Below, one piece after another: positions 1 through 8,117 of a DNA stretch of 64,000 bases. The first letter of the stretch is position 1. Each line of letters starts with the position of its first letter. This DNA comes from Kitasatospora cineracea (GTDB taxonomy: Bacteria; Actinomycetota; Actinomycetes; Streptomycetales; Streptomycetaceae). A program made the position numbers and the translations under genes. The notes under the pieces are model-generated. The model was given only the letters and a program-made list of their open reading frames with translations. It ran no database searches and was not told where the DNA came from. The stretch lies in assembly GCF_003751605.1 (NCBI RefSeq), contig NZ_RJVJ01000005.1, positions 1-64,000 on the forward strand. Reading direction: 5' to 3'.

Positions 1-350
1 CCGTGCCGGTTGTGACGGCGACGGTGCGGCCCGTCGAGTTCGGTGCACGCCACCGCCGACACCTCGTCGGTGTGGCCGGTGAGGGTTCGCCGATGGGCCG
101 ACGGTGGCCAGGTCCCATACTCGCACGGTGCCGGCCGCGTCGACGGTGACGGTGACGGTGTGGCCGTCGAGTTCGGTGCACGCCAACGCCGACACACTGC
201 CGGTGTGGTTGGTGAGGGGTTCGCCGACGGGCCGGCCGGTGGCCAGGTCCCATACCCGCACTGTCCCGTCCCGGCTGCCGGGTGACGGCGAGGGTGCGGC
301 CGTCGAGTTCGGTGCACGCCACCGCGGTCACGCTGCTGTTGTGGCCGGTG
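1..350 (-). repeat. WD40 blade repeats, about 133-135 bp period
   Basis: Three near-identical DNA copies of a WD40 blade lie here. Landmarks recur at about 24-60, 160-195 and 293-330, and the segment encoding 'VRVWDLAT' recurs at about 107-125 and 241-262. High identity between copies suggests recent duplication, which also makes this stretch prone to assembly error. Copies differ by one-base indels at about 30, 84, 102 and 281. Confidence 0.75.
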
Positions 351-2740
351 AAGGTGTGGCGGAGGGCGGGGCTGAAGGCGCTGCCGGTGGCCCAACGGGG
401 TGTCCAGGTTCCCACTGGGATGCGGTGGGTGAGGTCGCGGTGGAGGTCGGTGGCGCCGGCGCGGGCGGCGTCCAGGGCGAGCACTTGCCGTCGGACAGAC
501 GGCGCACCTTCATGGTGGAGGTGGAGGCCGGTGCGGTAGACGGCGGCGTTTAGGCGGGCCTCGGGGTTGTCGGCGTGGTGGAGGTGGGGGGTGAGGCTGC
601 GGGGTTCGGCGTGGACGAGGTATTCGGTGTCGGTGAGAACCTGGTCGAGGAGCCCGGCCTGGGTGGCGTGGTGGGCGAGGTGCGCGAGGGCGTAGGGGTG
701 TGCGCGAGACCAGTCGCGGGTGGCGTCGGCCCGGTAGGGGACACGGTCGGTCAGGACGTTCGTGTAGGCGGCGTGGATGTCTCGGGGGTCGGTGTCCTGG
801 CGCAGGTACTCGGCCATTGCTTCGTGGTAGAGCCGGTAGGCGGAACGGCCGTTCTCGGTGGCCTCCACGATGTAAGAACCGGCCTGGTGGCGCAGCCACA
901 GGATGTCGTTGTCGGTGTAGGGCCGGCCGGAGGTTTCGGTGGCGAGGGGTGCCCAGATGTCCTCCCAGGGCAGGCCCTGGCCTTGGGTGTAGGCGAGGGG
1001 GCGCAGGAGGTCGATGGCGCGTTGGGCTTGGTCGCCGAGGCGCCGATGGAGGTCGCGGTGCATGGCGTCGCCGGCGTGGCGGGGCAGGGTGGCGCGCCAG
1101 GCACGGTCGGTGGGGTCAGGGATGGTGGGGGTGGCGGCGAGGGTGGCGGCGGTGATGCGGGCGACGAGGAAGGAGCGGCCTGCTGCTTCGGCGACGGCCT
1201 CGGCGACGGGCCGGAGCATAGAAGGGCGGCGGCGGTAGGGGGAGCGGCGGTGGGCCTCTAGGAGGGTGCGGATGGCGTAGGCCGTGATCGCCTGGGTGTC
1301 GGCGTAGCGGTCGTGGTCGAGGTCGATTTCCTGTTCGGGGGTGGTGCCGAGGCGGGGTAGGAGGTAGGGGCGGGTGCCGAGCAGCAGGCGGATGCGGCCC
1401 TGGGAGTGTTCGATGAGGGGGCGCAGGAGGCCGGCGGTGAGGGTGTCGGGGGTGGCGGCTTCGTCGAGGGCGTCGATGAGGACGGTCAGCGGTCGGGGGC
1501 GGTGGGTGAGGGCTTCGAGGAGTTCGCCGACGCTGGTGGCGCGGGTGCGGGCGGCGGCGTTCAGGGCGTCCAAGACGTCGGCATCGCTCAGGCGCTGGGC
1601 GTAGACAGCGGCGTCGAGAGTCCCCGGTTGGATCAGGTCGGCGGGCAGGCCGAGGGTGTGGGTGGGGACGGTGCGGTGGCGTTCGGGGTGGGAGAGAGCC
1701 GCGATCAGTCCGAGAACGGCCGTCTTCCCGGAGCCGGGGGCTGCGGTGACGACCCGGCAGGCCGCGTCGTCTTGGGCGGCGGGGTGGTTGAGCCAGACAG
1801 CTAGGTCGTGGAGGGCGGTGTGGCGTCCGCTGAACCACCACGCGGGGTCTACGTCTTCGTCGGCGGGTTGGTGGTAGCCCATGGCGCGCACCAGCAGGCG
1901 GGAGACGAGTTCGGTCTCCCGGCGCTGGTCCTGTTCGTTGAAGGCGGCGGCCTGTTGCAGGGCGAGGTCGACTTCGGTCAGACGTACGTCGTGGCGGGGG
2001 TTGGGGAAGAACGGCGGTACCTCGCCGTCCAACCCGACCATGGTCAGGCCGATGCGCTGGTGGCCGGGGCGGTCCTTGGAGTCGTTCATGTGCTGGATGA
2101 GCGCGTTCACCGACAGTGCCTGCGGGCCGTGCCCGGCCACCGGCAGGCTGGCGACCGCGTCCTGCAGCAACTGCGGGAACGCCCCGGCCAGGGCCGGCTG
2201 GTGCGGCTGCGCGGAGGAGACCACCACCAGCCCCGACCCGGTGCCCTTGCCCCACAGCGCGCCCACGCGCTCCAGCGCGGCGGCGACCATCTCATTGCCG
2301 CCCTGGCCCACGTAGCAGGCGTCCAGCATCAGCAACACCCGCCGGACTCGGGTGCCGCGCAGCAGCACCCGGGTCAGCTCCGCAGTGGGCAGCGCAGTGT
2401 AGGCGAGGTCCTCGGGGTCGGTGTCGGCGGTGAGCAGGACATGCTCCTCGCCGTCGCCGAGGATCTCGCCGTGGCAGGACAGGTAGAGCGCCAGCAGGTC
2501 GTCCTCCCGGCGCTCCGGGGAGGCGCAGAACGCGCGCAGGGCGTCGGTCAGCTGCTGCTTGGTCGGGCTGAGCGGCAGCGGGTCGTGGAGTTGGTAGCCG
2601 AGCGTCGTGGTGAACAGCTCGACCACCTGTTCACGGGCCTGGGCCAGGCCCGGCCGATCCCACTCCCGGTTTTTCGGGTAGCCGGCCACCGCCGCGGCGA
2701 TCAGGTATCGCCGCGGCCCTCCGTCACCCGCACCGCTCAC
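1..2740 (-). CDS. Caspase-like peptidase / STAND NTPase / WD40 repeat protein (3' end cut by window)
   Basis: Multidomain protein that looks like a conflict or regulated-death effector. The N-terminus (residues 1-200) is a caspase-like peptidase with the His in 'LSCHGE' (about H90) and the Cys in 'MLDACYVGQGG' (about C142). A STAND-type ATPase follows, with a P-loop 'APGSGKT' (about 334-341) and Walker B 'LIDALDEA' (about 421-428). WD40 blades start near residue 797 and run off the window. The GTG start is set by a 4-base overlap with the stop of the upstream hydrolase gene, so the two are probably translationally coupled. In this family the NTPase and propeller sense a signal and release the protease; the target here is unknown. 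Four single-base indels scramble the WD40 reading frame below about position 282, yet the frame stays open to the edge. Domain calls are confident; the C-terminal sequence is not. Confidence 0.8.
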   Translation of the reverse strand, partial: MSGAGDGGPRRYLIAAAVAGYPKNREWDRPGLAQAREQVVELFTTTLGYQLHDPLPLSPTKQQLTDALRAFCASPERREDDLLALYLSCHGEILGDGEEHVLLTADTDPEDLAYTALPTAELTRVLLRGTRVRRVLLMLDACYVGQGGNEMVAAALERVGALWGKGTGSGLVVVSSAQPHQPALAGAFPQLLQDAVASLPVAGHGPQALSVNALIQHMNDSKDRPGHQRIGLTMVGLDGEVPPFFPNPRHDVRLTEVDLALQQAAAFNEQDQRRETELVSRLLVRAMGYHQPADEDVDPAWWFSGRHTALHDLAVWLNHPAAQDDAACRVVTAAPGSGKTAVLGLIAALSHPERHRTVPTHTLGLPADLIQPGTLDAAVYAQRLSDADVLDALNAAARTRATSVGELLEALTHRPRPLTVLIDALDEAATPDTLTAGLLRPLIEHSQGRIRLLLGTRPYLLPRLGTTPEQEIDLDHDRYADTQAITAYAIRTLLEAHRRSPYRRRPSMLRPVAEAVAEAAGRSFLVARITAATLAATPTIPDPTDRAWRATLPRHAGDAMHRDLHRRLGDQAQRAIDLLRPLAYTQGQGLPWEDIWAPLATETSGRPYTDNDILWLRHQAGSYIVEATENGRSAYRLYHEAMAEYLRQDTDPRDIHAAYTNVLTDRVPYRADATRDWSRAHPYALAHLAHHATQAGLLDQVLTDTEYLVHAEPRSLTPHLHHADNPEARLNAAVYRTGLHLHHEGAPSVRRQVLALDAARAGATDLHRDLTHRIPVGTWTPRWATGSAFSPALRHTFTGHNSSVTAVACTELDGRTLAVTRQPGRDSAGMGPGHRPARRRTPHQPHRQCVGVGVHRTRRPHRHRHRRRGRHRASMGPGHRRPIGEPSPATPTRCRRWRAPNSTGRTVAVTTGT

Positions 2741-3609
2741 GCCAGGCCCTCGGCGATCGCCTTCCCGCACAACGCGTCGGTCAGGTAGGAGGTCGCGTCG
2801 TGCGCGTGCGTTCCGTTGGACAGCACCGCCGAGCGCAACTGCTCCCCGAAGACCGGGCGCAGGTCCTTCACCAGCGCCACCACGTCACCGGTCGCAGCCA
2901 GGTTCGTCCACACCAACTGCTCGCCGCCCGGCCACGCTCCGCGTACGGCCTTGCCGTCCTGCTCCGGGGTGGGCTGCAAGCGGTGCACGACCAGGTTCGG
3001 GATGCCCAGCGGCGAGCCGATCGTCACCAGCGCCCGCACCCCGTGCCCCGGCAGCGCGCACAGCGCCTCGTAGGCCACCACCGATCCCAGCGAGTGCGCC
3101 ACGACCACCCGTGTGTCGGGGCTGATCTGCGCCATCACCCGCTCCCGAGCCTGCTCGCGCGTCTGTTGGTCCGTCAGGTACGCGCGTACCTGCTTCAGGT
3201 CCGCGACCACAGCCCGCAGTGCCAGATTCGCGAAGAACTTCGAACCGGAGAGGGCCCGCAGGGCAGCCTGCACCGTTCGGGGAATCGCCACCAGAGTTTC
3301 GTCGGCGTCCGGCGCCACCACCGCGGGGTCCGTCTCGGCCGCTGCCTGCCACCAGGCGGCCAGGAGCTCCTGCTCGAAGCCGACTTCGACGTCCCCGGCC
3401 GTGTAGGGCGGATCACCCGCCGCGAGCAGTTGTCCGGCCGGCCGGAACAGGTCCCCGTAGAACCCCATCGCCACATCCGACTCCGACAACAGGCCGTCGG
3501 CCTCGGCCCGGCGCAGCCCGTCACTCAGCGCCGGAAACCACACGGACCGCAGCCGGTCCTCCCCCTGAACCTGCTGCCCCATCCCGTGCACACACACCAC
3601 CCGAGCCAC
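2737..3609 (-). CDS. Alpha/beta hydrolase coupled to the caspase-STAND gene
   Basis: A 290-residue cytoplasmic serine hydrolase. 'VVCVHGMGQQ' near the N-terminus forms the oxyanion-hole loop, and the nucleophile elbow is 'AHSLGS' with Ser at about residue 173. The GTG at 3609 is chosen because it opens directly onto the first beta strand; an in-frame extension upstream to 3663 is low-complexity and unlikely. Its TGA overlaps the GTG of the caspase-STAND-WD40 gene by 4 bases, so the two form an operon. Similar hydrolases accompany STAND NTPases in bacterial conflict systems, where they may act as lipase- or esterase-type effectors. The substrate cannot be read from the sequence. No signal peptide is visible. 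Confidence 0.75.
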   Translation of the reverse strand: MARVVCVHGMGQQVQGEDRLRSVWFPALSDGLRRAEADGLLSESDVAMGFYGDLFRPAGQLLAAGDPPYTAGDVEVGFEQELLAAWWQAAAETDPAVVAPDADETLVAIPRTVQAALRALSGSKFFANLALRAVVADLKQVRAYLTDQQTREQARERVMAQISPDTRVVVAHSLGSVVAYEALCALPGHGVRALVTIGSPLGIPNLVVHRLQPTPEQDGKAVRGAWPGGEQLVWTNLAATGDVVALVKDLRPVFGEQLRSAVLSNGTHAHDATSYLTDALCGKAIAEGLA

Positions 3610-3948
3610 GAACCCACCCCCACGACAGGCGAAAGCACCCAACCGGCTAAAGACCTCACACACCTACCAGTTCGCACCCCGCGCGTCCGGCGAATCCGGA
3701 GATCGGTGCTCCCAGCTCACCTGGAAGGCCGACAGCCCGCCTAACACCTCGGCGGGCACTGCGGACAGCGACCGACCAGCAGGCCCTTGCCGGCTCGCCG
3801 TCGACAGCGCCCTGCCGAGCAGCGACTCCAACGGTGCTCGCAGCAGGTCCGTCCGGACCGGGTACGGCCCCGAATCCGTTGGCGTCCCATGTCGCCGGCG
3901 GGTGGAGCTTGCTCAACCTCGGTGTTATTCACGGGCTGTGGACGATGT

Positions 3949-3973
3949 GATGCCACTGCTCGGCAGTGGCATC
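3949..3973 (-). terminator. Hairpin after the PIN-domain gene
   Basis: Perfect 11-bp inverted repeat (arms 3949-3959 and 3963-3973) with a 3-base loop, 40 bases past the PIN gene stop. The 403 bases from 3610 to 4012 hold no convincing gene. They should contain the promoter of the hydrolase-caspase operon, but no clear -35/-10 pair is visible. Confidence 0.6.
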
Positions 3974-4012
3974 GAGCTCTCTCGAAGGTGGATCTGCCAA
4001 GCAATTTCCCGT

Positions 4013-5041
4013 TTACCCGCCACCGAGTCGACCGACCTGCCAGTGTCCTTGGCCCGTGGTGTCCACGAACATCGGGTAACTGTTCAGCACCTCCCGAACA
4101 GCGGCCATCCGTTCGGTGTGCCCGGTGCCGGGGATGCCCTCGCCCAGCCGCTTCACGAGCGCCGTGCGGGTCAGCGGGGTACGGGAGCCGACCAGCGTAC
4201 GGGCCACCTGGTGCAGCAGTGAATTGCCGGGCGTCCCCAACTCCGCCTGACTCCAAAGGTCTTCACCCCGGGCATGTCGCTCGGAGAGCTCCGTCATCTG
4301 CGTGGAGAAGCGGGAGATCAGCACGGACAGCACCGGCGACCGCTGGGAGGAGGTGCGCGGGCGCTTCCTGTTCCACCAGTACAGGGCTCCGGCCGTCCCG
4401 GCACCCACCGCCGCGATCGCCGCCCACTGCTTCGGCGTCGGCTTGACGATCTGGGTCAACCCGCGGTCGACTCCTCCCGCGATCCCCCGGGCCAAGCCGC
4501 CCACCAGGGTGTCGGTCAAGCGCTCGATGTCGGCCATCTGCCCCTCCGTCACCCCCACGTCGCCCAGGGCCTTGCGCAGCGCGACCCAGTTGGCGCTCGC
4601 CAGTCCGCTGTCGACCAGGTCCGCGTCGGTGCCGATGATGACCACCGGGGCGATCACCGAAGCCAGCAGCAGCATCGGTACGTCGGAGGCGTCCCGGCCC
4701 GCGAGAACCCTGCCCTGCGCGGTCATCGGCAGGCCGGCGGTATCCACGATGTACAGGACGGGCGCGTACCGGGACCGCCACAGTTCCAGCGCCCGCTCCA
4801 GGTCGAACCGGCCGCCCTCGCGGTGCCGGTCGGCCAGCACCCGCGGGACCTCCTCCGACACGTGCACCGGCACCAGGCAGCGCACTGTTCCGGCCCGCGC
4901 TCCGGCGACGAACGAAGACGGGCTCGGCCGCCGGGTGGCCGCGATGATGTCGGTGGTCAGGACAGAGGTGTCCAACAGCGCACGACGCAGCAGCCCACGT
5001 TGGTGCAGGGTGCGCCGTCCGGTCGGCGCCATCTCGTTCAT
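4013..5041 (-). CDS. PIN-domain protein with a membrane segment and C-terminal domain
   Basis: A 342-residue protein. The first 150 residues resemble a PIN-type ribonuclease fold, with the acidic residues expected for metal binding: 'LLDTSVLTTD' (D24), 'SEEVPRVL' (E63/E64), 'RDASDVPMLLLA' (D117/D120) and 'IIGTDADLVDSG' (D139/D141). A hydrophobic stretch at about residues 206-223 ('AAIAAVGAGTAGALYWW') followed by basic residues looks like one membrane span. The last 100 residues may form a winged-helix-like domain. The ATG at 5041 is preferred; an extension to 5158 would overlap the divergent nuclease gene. It is not paired with a small antitoxin-like gene, so a classic VapBC module is unlikely. 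A membrane-tethered effector RNase of a defence system is possible but inferred. Confidence 0.6.
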   Translation of the reverse strand: MNEMAPTGRRTLHQRGLLRRALLDTSVLTTDIIAATRRPSPSSFVAGARAGTVRCLVPVHVSEEVPRVLADRHREGGRFDLERALELWRSRYAPVLYIVDTAGLPMTAQGRVLAGRDASDVPMLLLASVIAPVVIIGTDADLVDSGLASANWVALRKALGDVGVTEGQMADIERLTDTLVGGLARGIAGGVDRGLTQIVKPTPKQWAAIAAVGAGTAGALYWWNRKRPRTSSQRSPVLSVLISRFSTQMTELSERHARGEDLWSQAELGTPGNSLLHQVARTLVGSRTPLTRTALVKRLGEGIPGTGHTERMAAVREVLNSYPMFVDTTGQGHWQVGRLGGG

Positions 5042-5162
5042 CCGCGAATCGTAGTGCGGGGCAGCCGGAGCAATCACAGGTTTCCCAACAGCCCACCTGG
5101 CCCCGGCCCGTGAAGTGAAAACCCGATGCGCACCGCCCCGTGGAGGCGGACAATCCACAGAT

Positions 5163-6662
5163 ATGCGGCGAATCCTCTCCCCCTACCCCGTCTCCGAGGC
5201 CGAGTACTTCGAACGGGTCCTGCGGTACGACCCGAACTCGCTGACGCAGCTGATCGCGGCAACCAGCGCCGAACTCCCAGCCGTTCGCGACCTGACCGAC
5301 CGCGGTCTCGGCCTGTACACGCCGTGGGCCCTGCTCGACGCGGCCTTGGTCTCCCTGGCCCTGGGCCGGGACGGCCGCCCCCACGCCACCAGCCCGGACC
5401 TCCGGCAGATCCTCGACCTCTACCTGGCCCTGGACGACCCGGTCACCCGCGCCCCGGAAGGCATGGAGCGCTGGAACGACTACCTCCAGCGGACCCTCCA
5501 CCTCCAAGGCCCCTGGCAGGAGGACGACTACTCGCAGCTCAGCCGCTCCATCGCCCTGCTGGAGCAGACCCCCTACCCGGACGACTCGGACGACCCCCTG
5601 GAGGTCGTCCTCCCCGGCTGGGACCACAAACTGCTCGGCTGCTCCCTGGCGGACTACATCGGCATCGCGAACCTCGTCTGGGCCTGCGCCACCAACGACC
5701 CGAACCTGCGCCGCCGCGGCCGGTTCACCCTGGACCGGTACCCCGTCGAGGAGTACGACCAGTTCGACGGACTCCGCACCCCAGCCCAGGCGAAGGCCGT
5801 GCTGAACCGGCACTTCGTCACGACCAAGACCAAGCTCCGCGCGGCCTTCCCGACCAACAGCGACCCCCTGCTGCGCCGCTACACCCGCAACCCGCTCCGG
5901 TCCCGCCCGCTGGTCGGCGGCATCCCGGGCGGCTACGTCGTGCCGGTGCCGGCCGCGGTGCTGGGCAAGGCCACCCCGCTCGGCCTCTACTACACCGGGG
6001 GCGACAACAACTCGGAGTGGGGCAAGGCGTTCACCCGTGACGTCGGCCGGCTCTTCGAGCGCTACGTCGGCCGCCAACTCGCCCTGATCCCGGACGCCGA
6101 GGTCCACCCCGAGATCGTGGTCAAGCTGTCCAAGAACCAGTCCAAGAAGACCATCGATTTCTTCGTCGTCTTCCCCGACCTGGTCCTGCTGGTCGAAGTG
6201 AAGTCCACCCGCCCCAGCGAAAAGCTCCGCCTCGGCGGAGAGGACTTCCCCACCAAGCTGGCCAAACACTTCGAACGCGTCCTTGAGTAGATCAACAGGT
6301 CGGTCGACTTCATTCGCTCCGGCAACCACCCGGAACTCGCGGAGATCCCGAACGACCGCCCGATGATCGCGATGGTGCTGGTGGCCGAGCAGTTCCACCA
6401 GATCAACACTCCCGCACAGCGGGCGACCCTGGCCCCCGCGCCGGAGATCCCGGTGATCTTCGCCTCCATCACCGAACTGGAGCAGGCGGTCACCATCACC
6501 GGCGCCAGCCTGGCCGAGATGCTGCACGCCGCCATCGACGCCAACGTCGCGTACCTGCGCCAGATGTTCTCCCGGTACGACTTCCTGGAGCACAACGCGG
6601 TCCTGGAGCAGGGATGGTCTGCGATTCCTTTCGCCCGCCCCCGCCGGCCGCGATCCCAGTAG
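5163..6662 (+). pseudogene. PD-(D/E)XK nuclease-like gene interrupted by an in-frame amber codon
   Basis: The frame codes for about 375 residues, stops at a TAG (6288-6290), then continues in the same frame for about 123 residues to a second TAG at 6660-6662. The region beyond the first stop has normal codon usage and reads smoothly ('INRSVDFIRSGNHPELAEI'), so the original protein was about 499 residues. A CAG-to-TAG change is the simplest explanation. Near residues 329-347 'TIDFFVVFPD' followed by 'LVLLVEVKS' gives the D...EVK core of the restriction-endonuclease-like fold. The start is uncertain: ATG at 5163 or GTG at 5115. If the TAG is real the protein loses about 120 C-terminal residues but keeps the nuclease core, so a shortened enzyme could still be active. 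The substrate is unknown. Confidence 0.6.
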
Positions 6663-6688
6663 CCGGACCGCCGCCAAGCTGCTTCTCG

Positions 6689-6729
6689 AACTGGGGGCGC
6701 GGCGAGCGCCTGCTCGCCGCGCCCCAGTT
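6689..6729. terminator. Bidirectional hairpin terminator between convergent genes
   Basis: A near-perfect GC-rich inverted repeat with 18- to 19-bp arms and a single bulged G (left arm 6689-6707, right arm 6712-6729) lies exactly between the end of the broken nuclease gene and the end of the RHIM-like gene. It can serve both strands. Confidence 0.7.
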
Positions 6730-6731
6730 GC

Positions 6732-7016
6732 TCAGCGTCCTTCCAAGCGGCTGGCCAGCAGCTGAACCGTTTCGCCTTCCGGCGAGCTGGCCGTGCTGAA
6801 GTGCTGCAGTACGGCGATTACAGCGGCGTACTCGCCACGGCTGAGCCTCACCGCTTCGCCATCGGTGGCGAGAGCCGAGGCGACGTCCTCCGGAAACTGT
6901 CGATGGCTGCTCTCCGGGAAATGCTTGCCCGCAGTGCTCTTATTTTCCGAAACGACACCCACTTGGATCACGGGAGAGCCGAAGACGCCTCCAGTGATCA
7001 CGTTGTGTACGTCCAC
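6732..7016 (-). CDS. Small protein with N-terminal RHIM-like amyloid-signalling motif
   Basis: A 94-residue protein. Residues 3-22 read 'VHNVITGGVFGSPVIQVGVV', with an Asn-x3-Gly-Gly lead and an 'IQVG' core (residues 17-20). This matches the pattern of bacterial amyloid signalling sequences and animal/fungal RHIM motifs, whose core is (I/V)Q(I/V/L/C)G. Such motifs sit at the N-terminus of effectors or adaptors and nucleate assembly with an NLR/STAND partner. The rest (residues 23-94) is helical and not recognised. The GTG at 7016 is chosen because AGGAG lies 5 bases upstream; starting at ATG 7073 would add 19 residues. The hydrolase/caspase-STAND operon lies 3 kb away. The motif match is seen by eye; the function is inferred. 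Confidence 0.6.
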   Translation of the reverse strand: MDVHNVITGGVFGSPVIQVGVVSENKSTAGKHFPESSHRQFPEDVASALATDGEAVRLSRGEYAAVIAVLQHFSTASSPEGETVQLLASRLEGR

Positions 7017-7210
7017 TTCTACTCCTCTGGTTGCAGTCCGTAATCGGTTGGGCGGTGAAAAGGTGATCTTCATGGGCGTGCGGTGGAGTCCAGCCTCGCC
7101 CAGTGTCCACGGTGGGGCACTGGTTCTGCGGCACGTGCGCAGGTCGCCGACGGACGGCGCGGCAGGGGAGCGGCAGTGACCGGGGACCACGTCGCGGCAC
7201 GGAATCGGCA

Positions 7211-7310
7211 CACATGAGGGCGAGAGACGGTGGGAGGTCAGGAGAGTTACCGAGAGCGACTTTCGCAGGTCAGATGGCCTGTCAGTCGCATCTGTGCAGG
7301 TCAGGGGCTT
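7211..7310 (+). repeat. Att-like degenerate repeat, left copy
   Basis: Begins 'CACATGAGGGCGAG' and ends in 'GCAGGTCAGG' preceded by a GCAT-containing segment. The same series of blocks recurs in the same order at 14372-14435. Two short hairpin-forming 'GCAGGTCAG' units lie at 7265-7273 and 7296-7304. The pair flanks the ABC-3C segment and could be attL/attR of a lost or degraded element. Confidence 0.4.
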
Positions 7311-7315
7311 GCCTG

Positions 7316-7366
7316 CCGAAAACTTGTAAAGCTGGGGTCATTGGTTCAAATTCGACACGAAGCTTC
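7316..7366 (+). other. tRNA-like 3' fragment (degenerate)
   Basis: The stretch has an anticodon-loop-like 'CTTGTAA' (anticodon position UGU, threonine) followed at the right distance by a T-loop-like 'GGTTCAAATTC'. The T-stem and anticodon stem no longer pair, and no acceptor stem or CCA is visible. It is therefore not a working tRNA. It may be the scar of an integration site in a tRNA gene, but chance resemblance is possible. Confidence 0.25.
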
Positions 7367-7699
7367 AAAGTAAAAAATTTTTTCGGAGTGAAACCGGTTA
7401 TTGGGGCGTGCACCCTGCCACTTTGCTGCGGGGCTGCTTCCTGCGGCCGTGAGGGACTGACTCGTAAATCTGCAGACCATGGCACCTGGGCCTGGTGCGG
7501 CGTCAACCCGAACGCCTTCGACGCGATCCACGACATTTTGTGCTGACGCCCGACGTCTGCCGGTCAGGGCTTCAATTGTGGACGATCTGCTCCGCTGCCG
7601 AGGACATCAGCGTGGAGTCGGTGTCAAGCAAGTGGAGCAGAAAGCGGTGCGCCTTGAGATGAATCTCCGCAAGAGTTTGTCAACGAACATCTTCTTGCA

Positions 7700-7819
7700 G
7701 ACTTGACCGACCGAGTGGCCACCTCGTTGGCACAGCTCGACGATCCCGGTCTTGAACTCTGGAGCGAACGAGAGGCGAGGGTGTGGCGTCTTCCCCGTAC
7801 TCTCCATCATGGACATCAT
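7700..7819 (-). mobile_element. IS3-family transposase orfA remnant
   Basis: On the minus strand the frame reads 'MMSMMESTGKTPHPRLSFAP' then 'EFKTGIVELCQRGGHSVGQV'. This is the start of the helix-turn-helix OrfA protein of IS3-type elements common in streptomycetes. Homology ends abruptly near 7700 and no orfB or terminal repeats were found, so only about 40 codons remain. It is a fossil, not an active element. Confidence 0.6.
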
Positions 7820-8117
7820 CCCTCCGGGGTCGAAGCCCATGGATTGGGGGTGTTCGTCATAGCAGATCAAGCCCAAGACCCTCCAGCGACAGAACCGGTG
7901 GTCGCTCCTCAGAGCCAGACTGACCTGTGCATGAGGAGGCAGGCGCTTGTGAAGGATCGGCAATGGGTACCCGTCATAACCGTTGCCACGTTCTGTCGCC
8001 CGATGGTCTACTTGGCCGATCCTCAACGGATCATCTAAGGGGTGGTGTTGGTGCGCCGTCGGCCAACGCAGCCAATGGCTGTCTCGACGTGGCCTCCTGC
8101 AGCAGGGCGGAGTACGA

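Larger units (their letters stand above)
7017..8117. other. Decayed intergenic region at the island edge
   Basis: About 1.1 kb without an intact gene. It contains an att-like repeat (7211-7310), a tRNA-like fragment (7316-7366), an AT-rich patch around 7368-7382 with A and T runs rare in this genome, and an IS3 orfA remnant (7700-7819). Base composition is visibly lower in GC than its neighbours. It reads as a site of repeated insertion and decay. Confidence 0.55.

Noticed and set aside
3656..4256. Minus-strand reading frames of 86 and 171 codons in the gap below the PIN gene
   Set aside because: Start codons lack a ribosome binding site, the frames cross the terminator hairpin at 3949-3973, and residue composition is that of random GC-rich frames.
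7316..7366. A functional threonine tRNA
   Set aside because: The anticodon stem and T-stem do not pair and the acceptor stem is missing.
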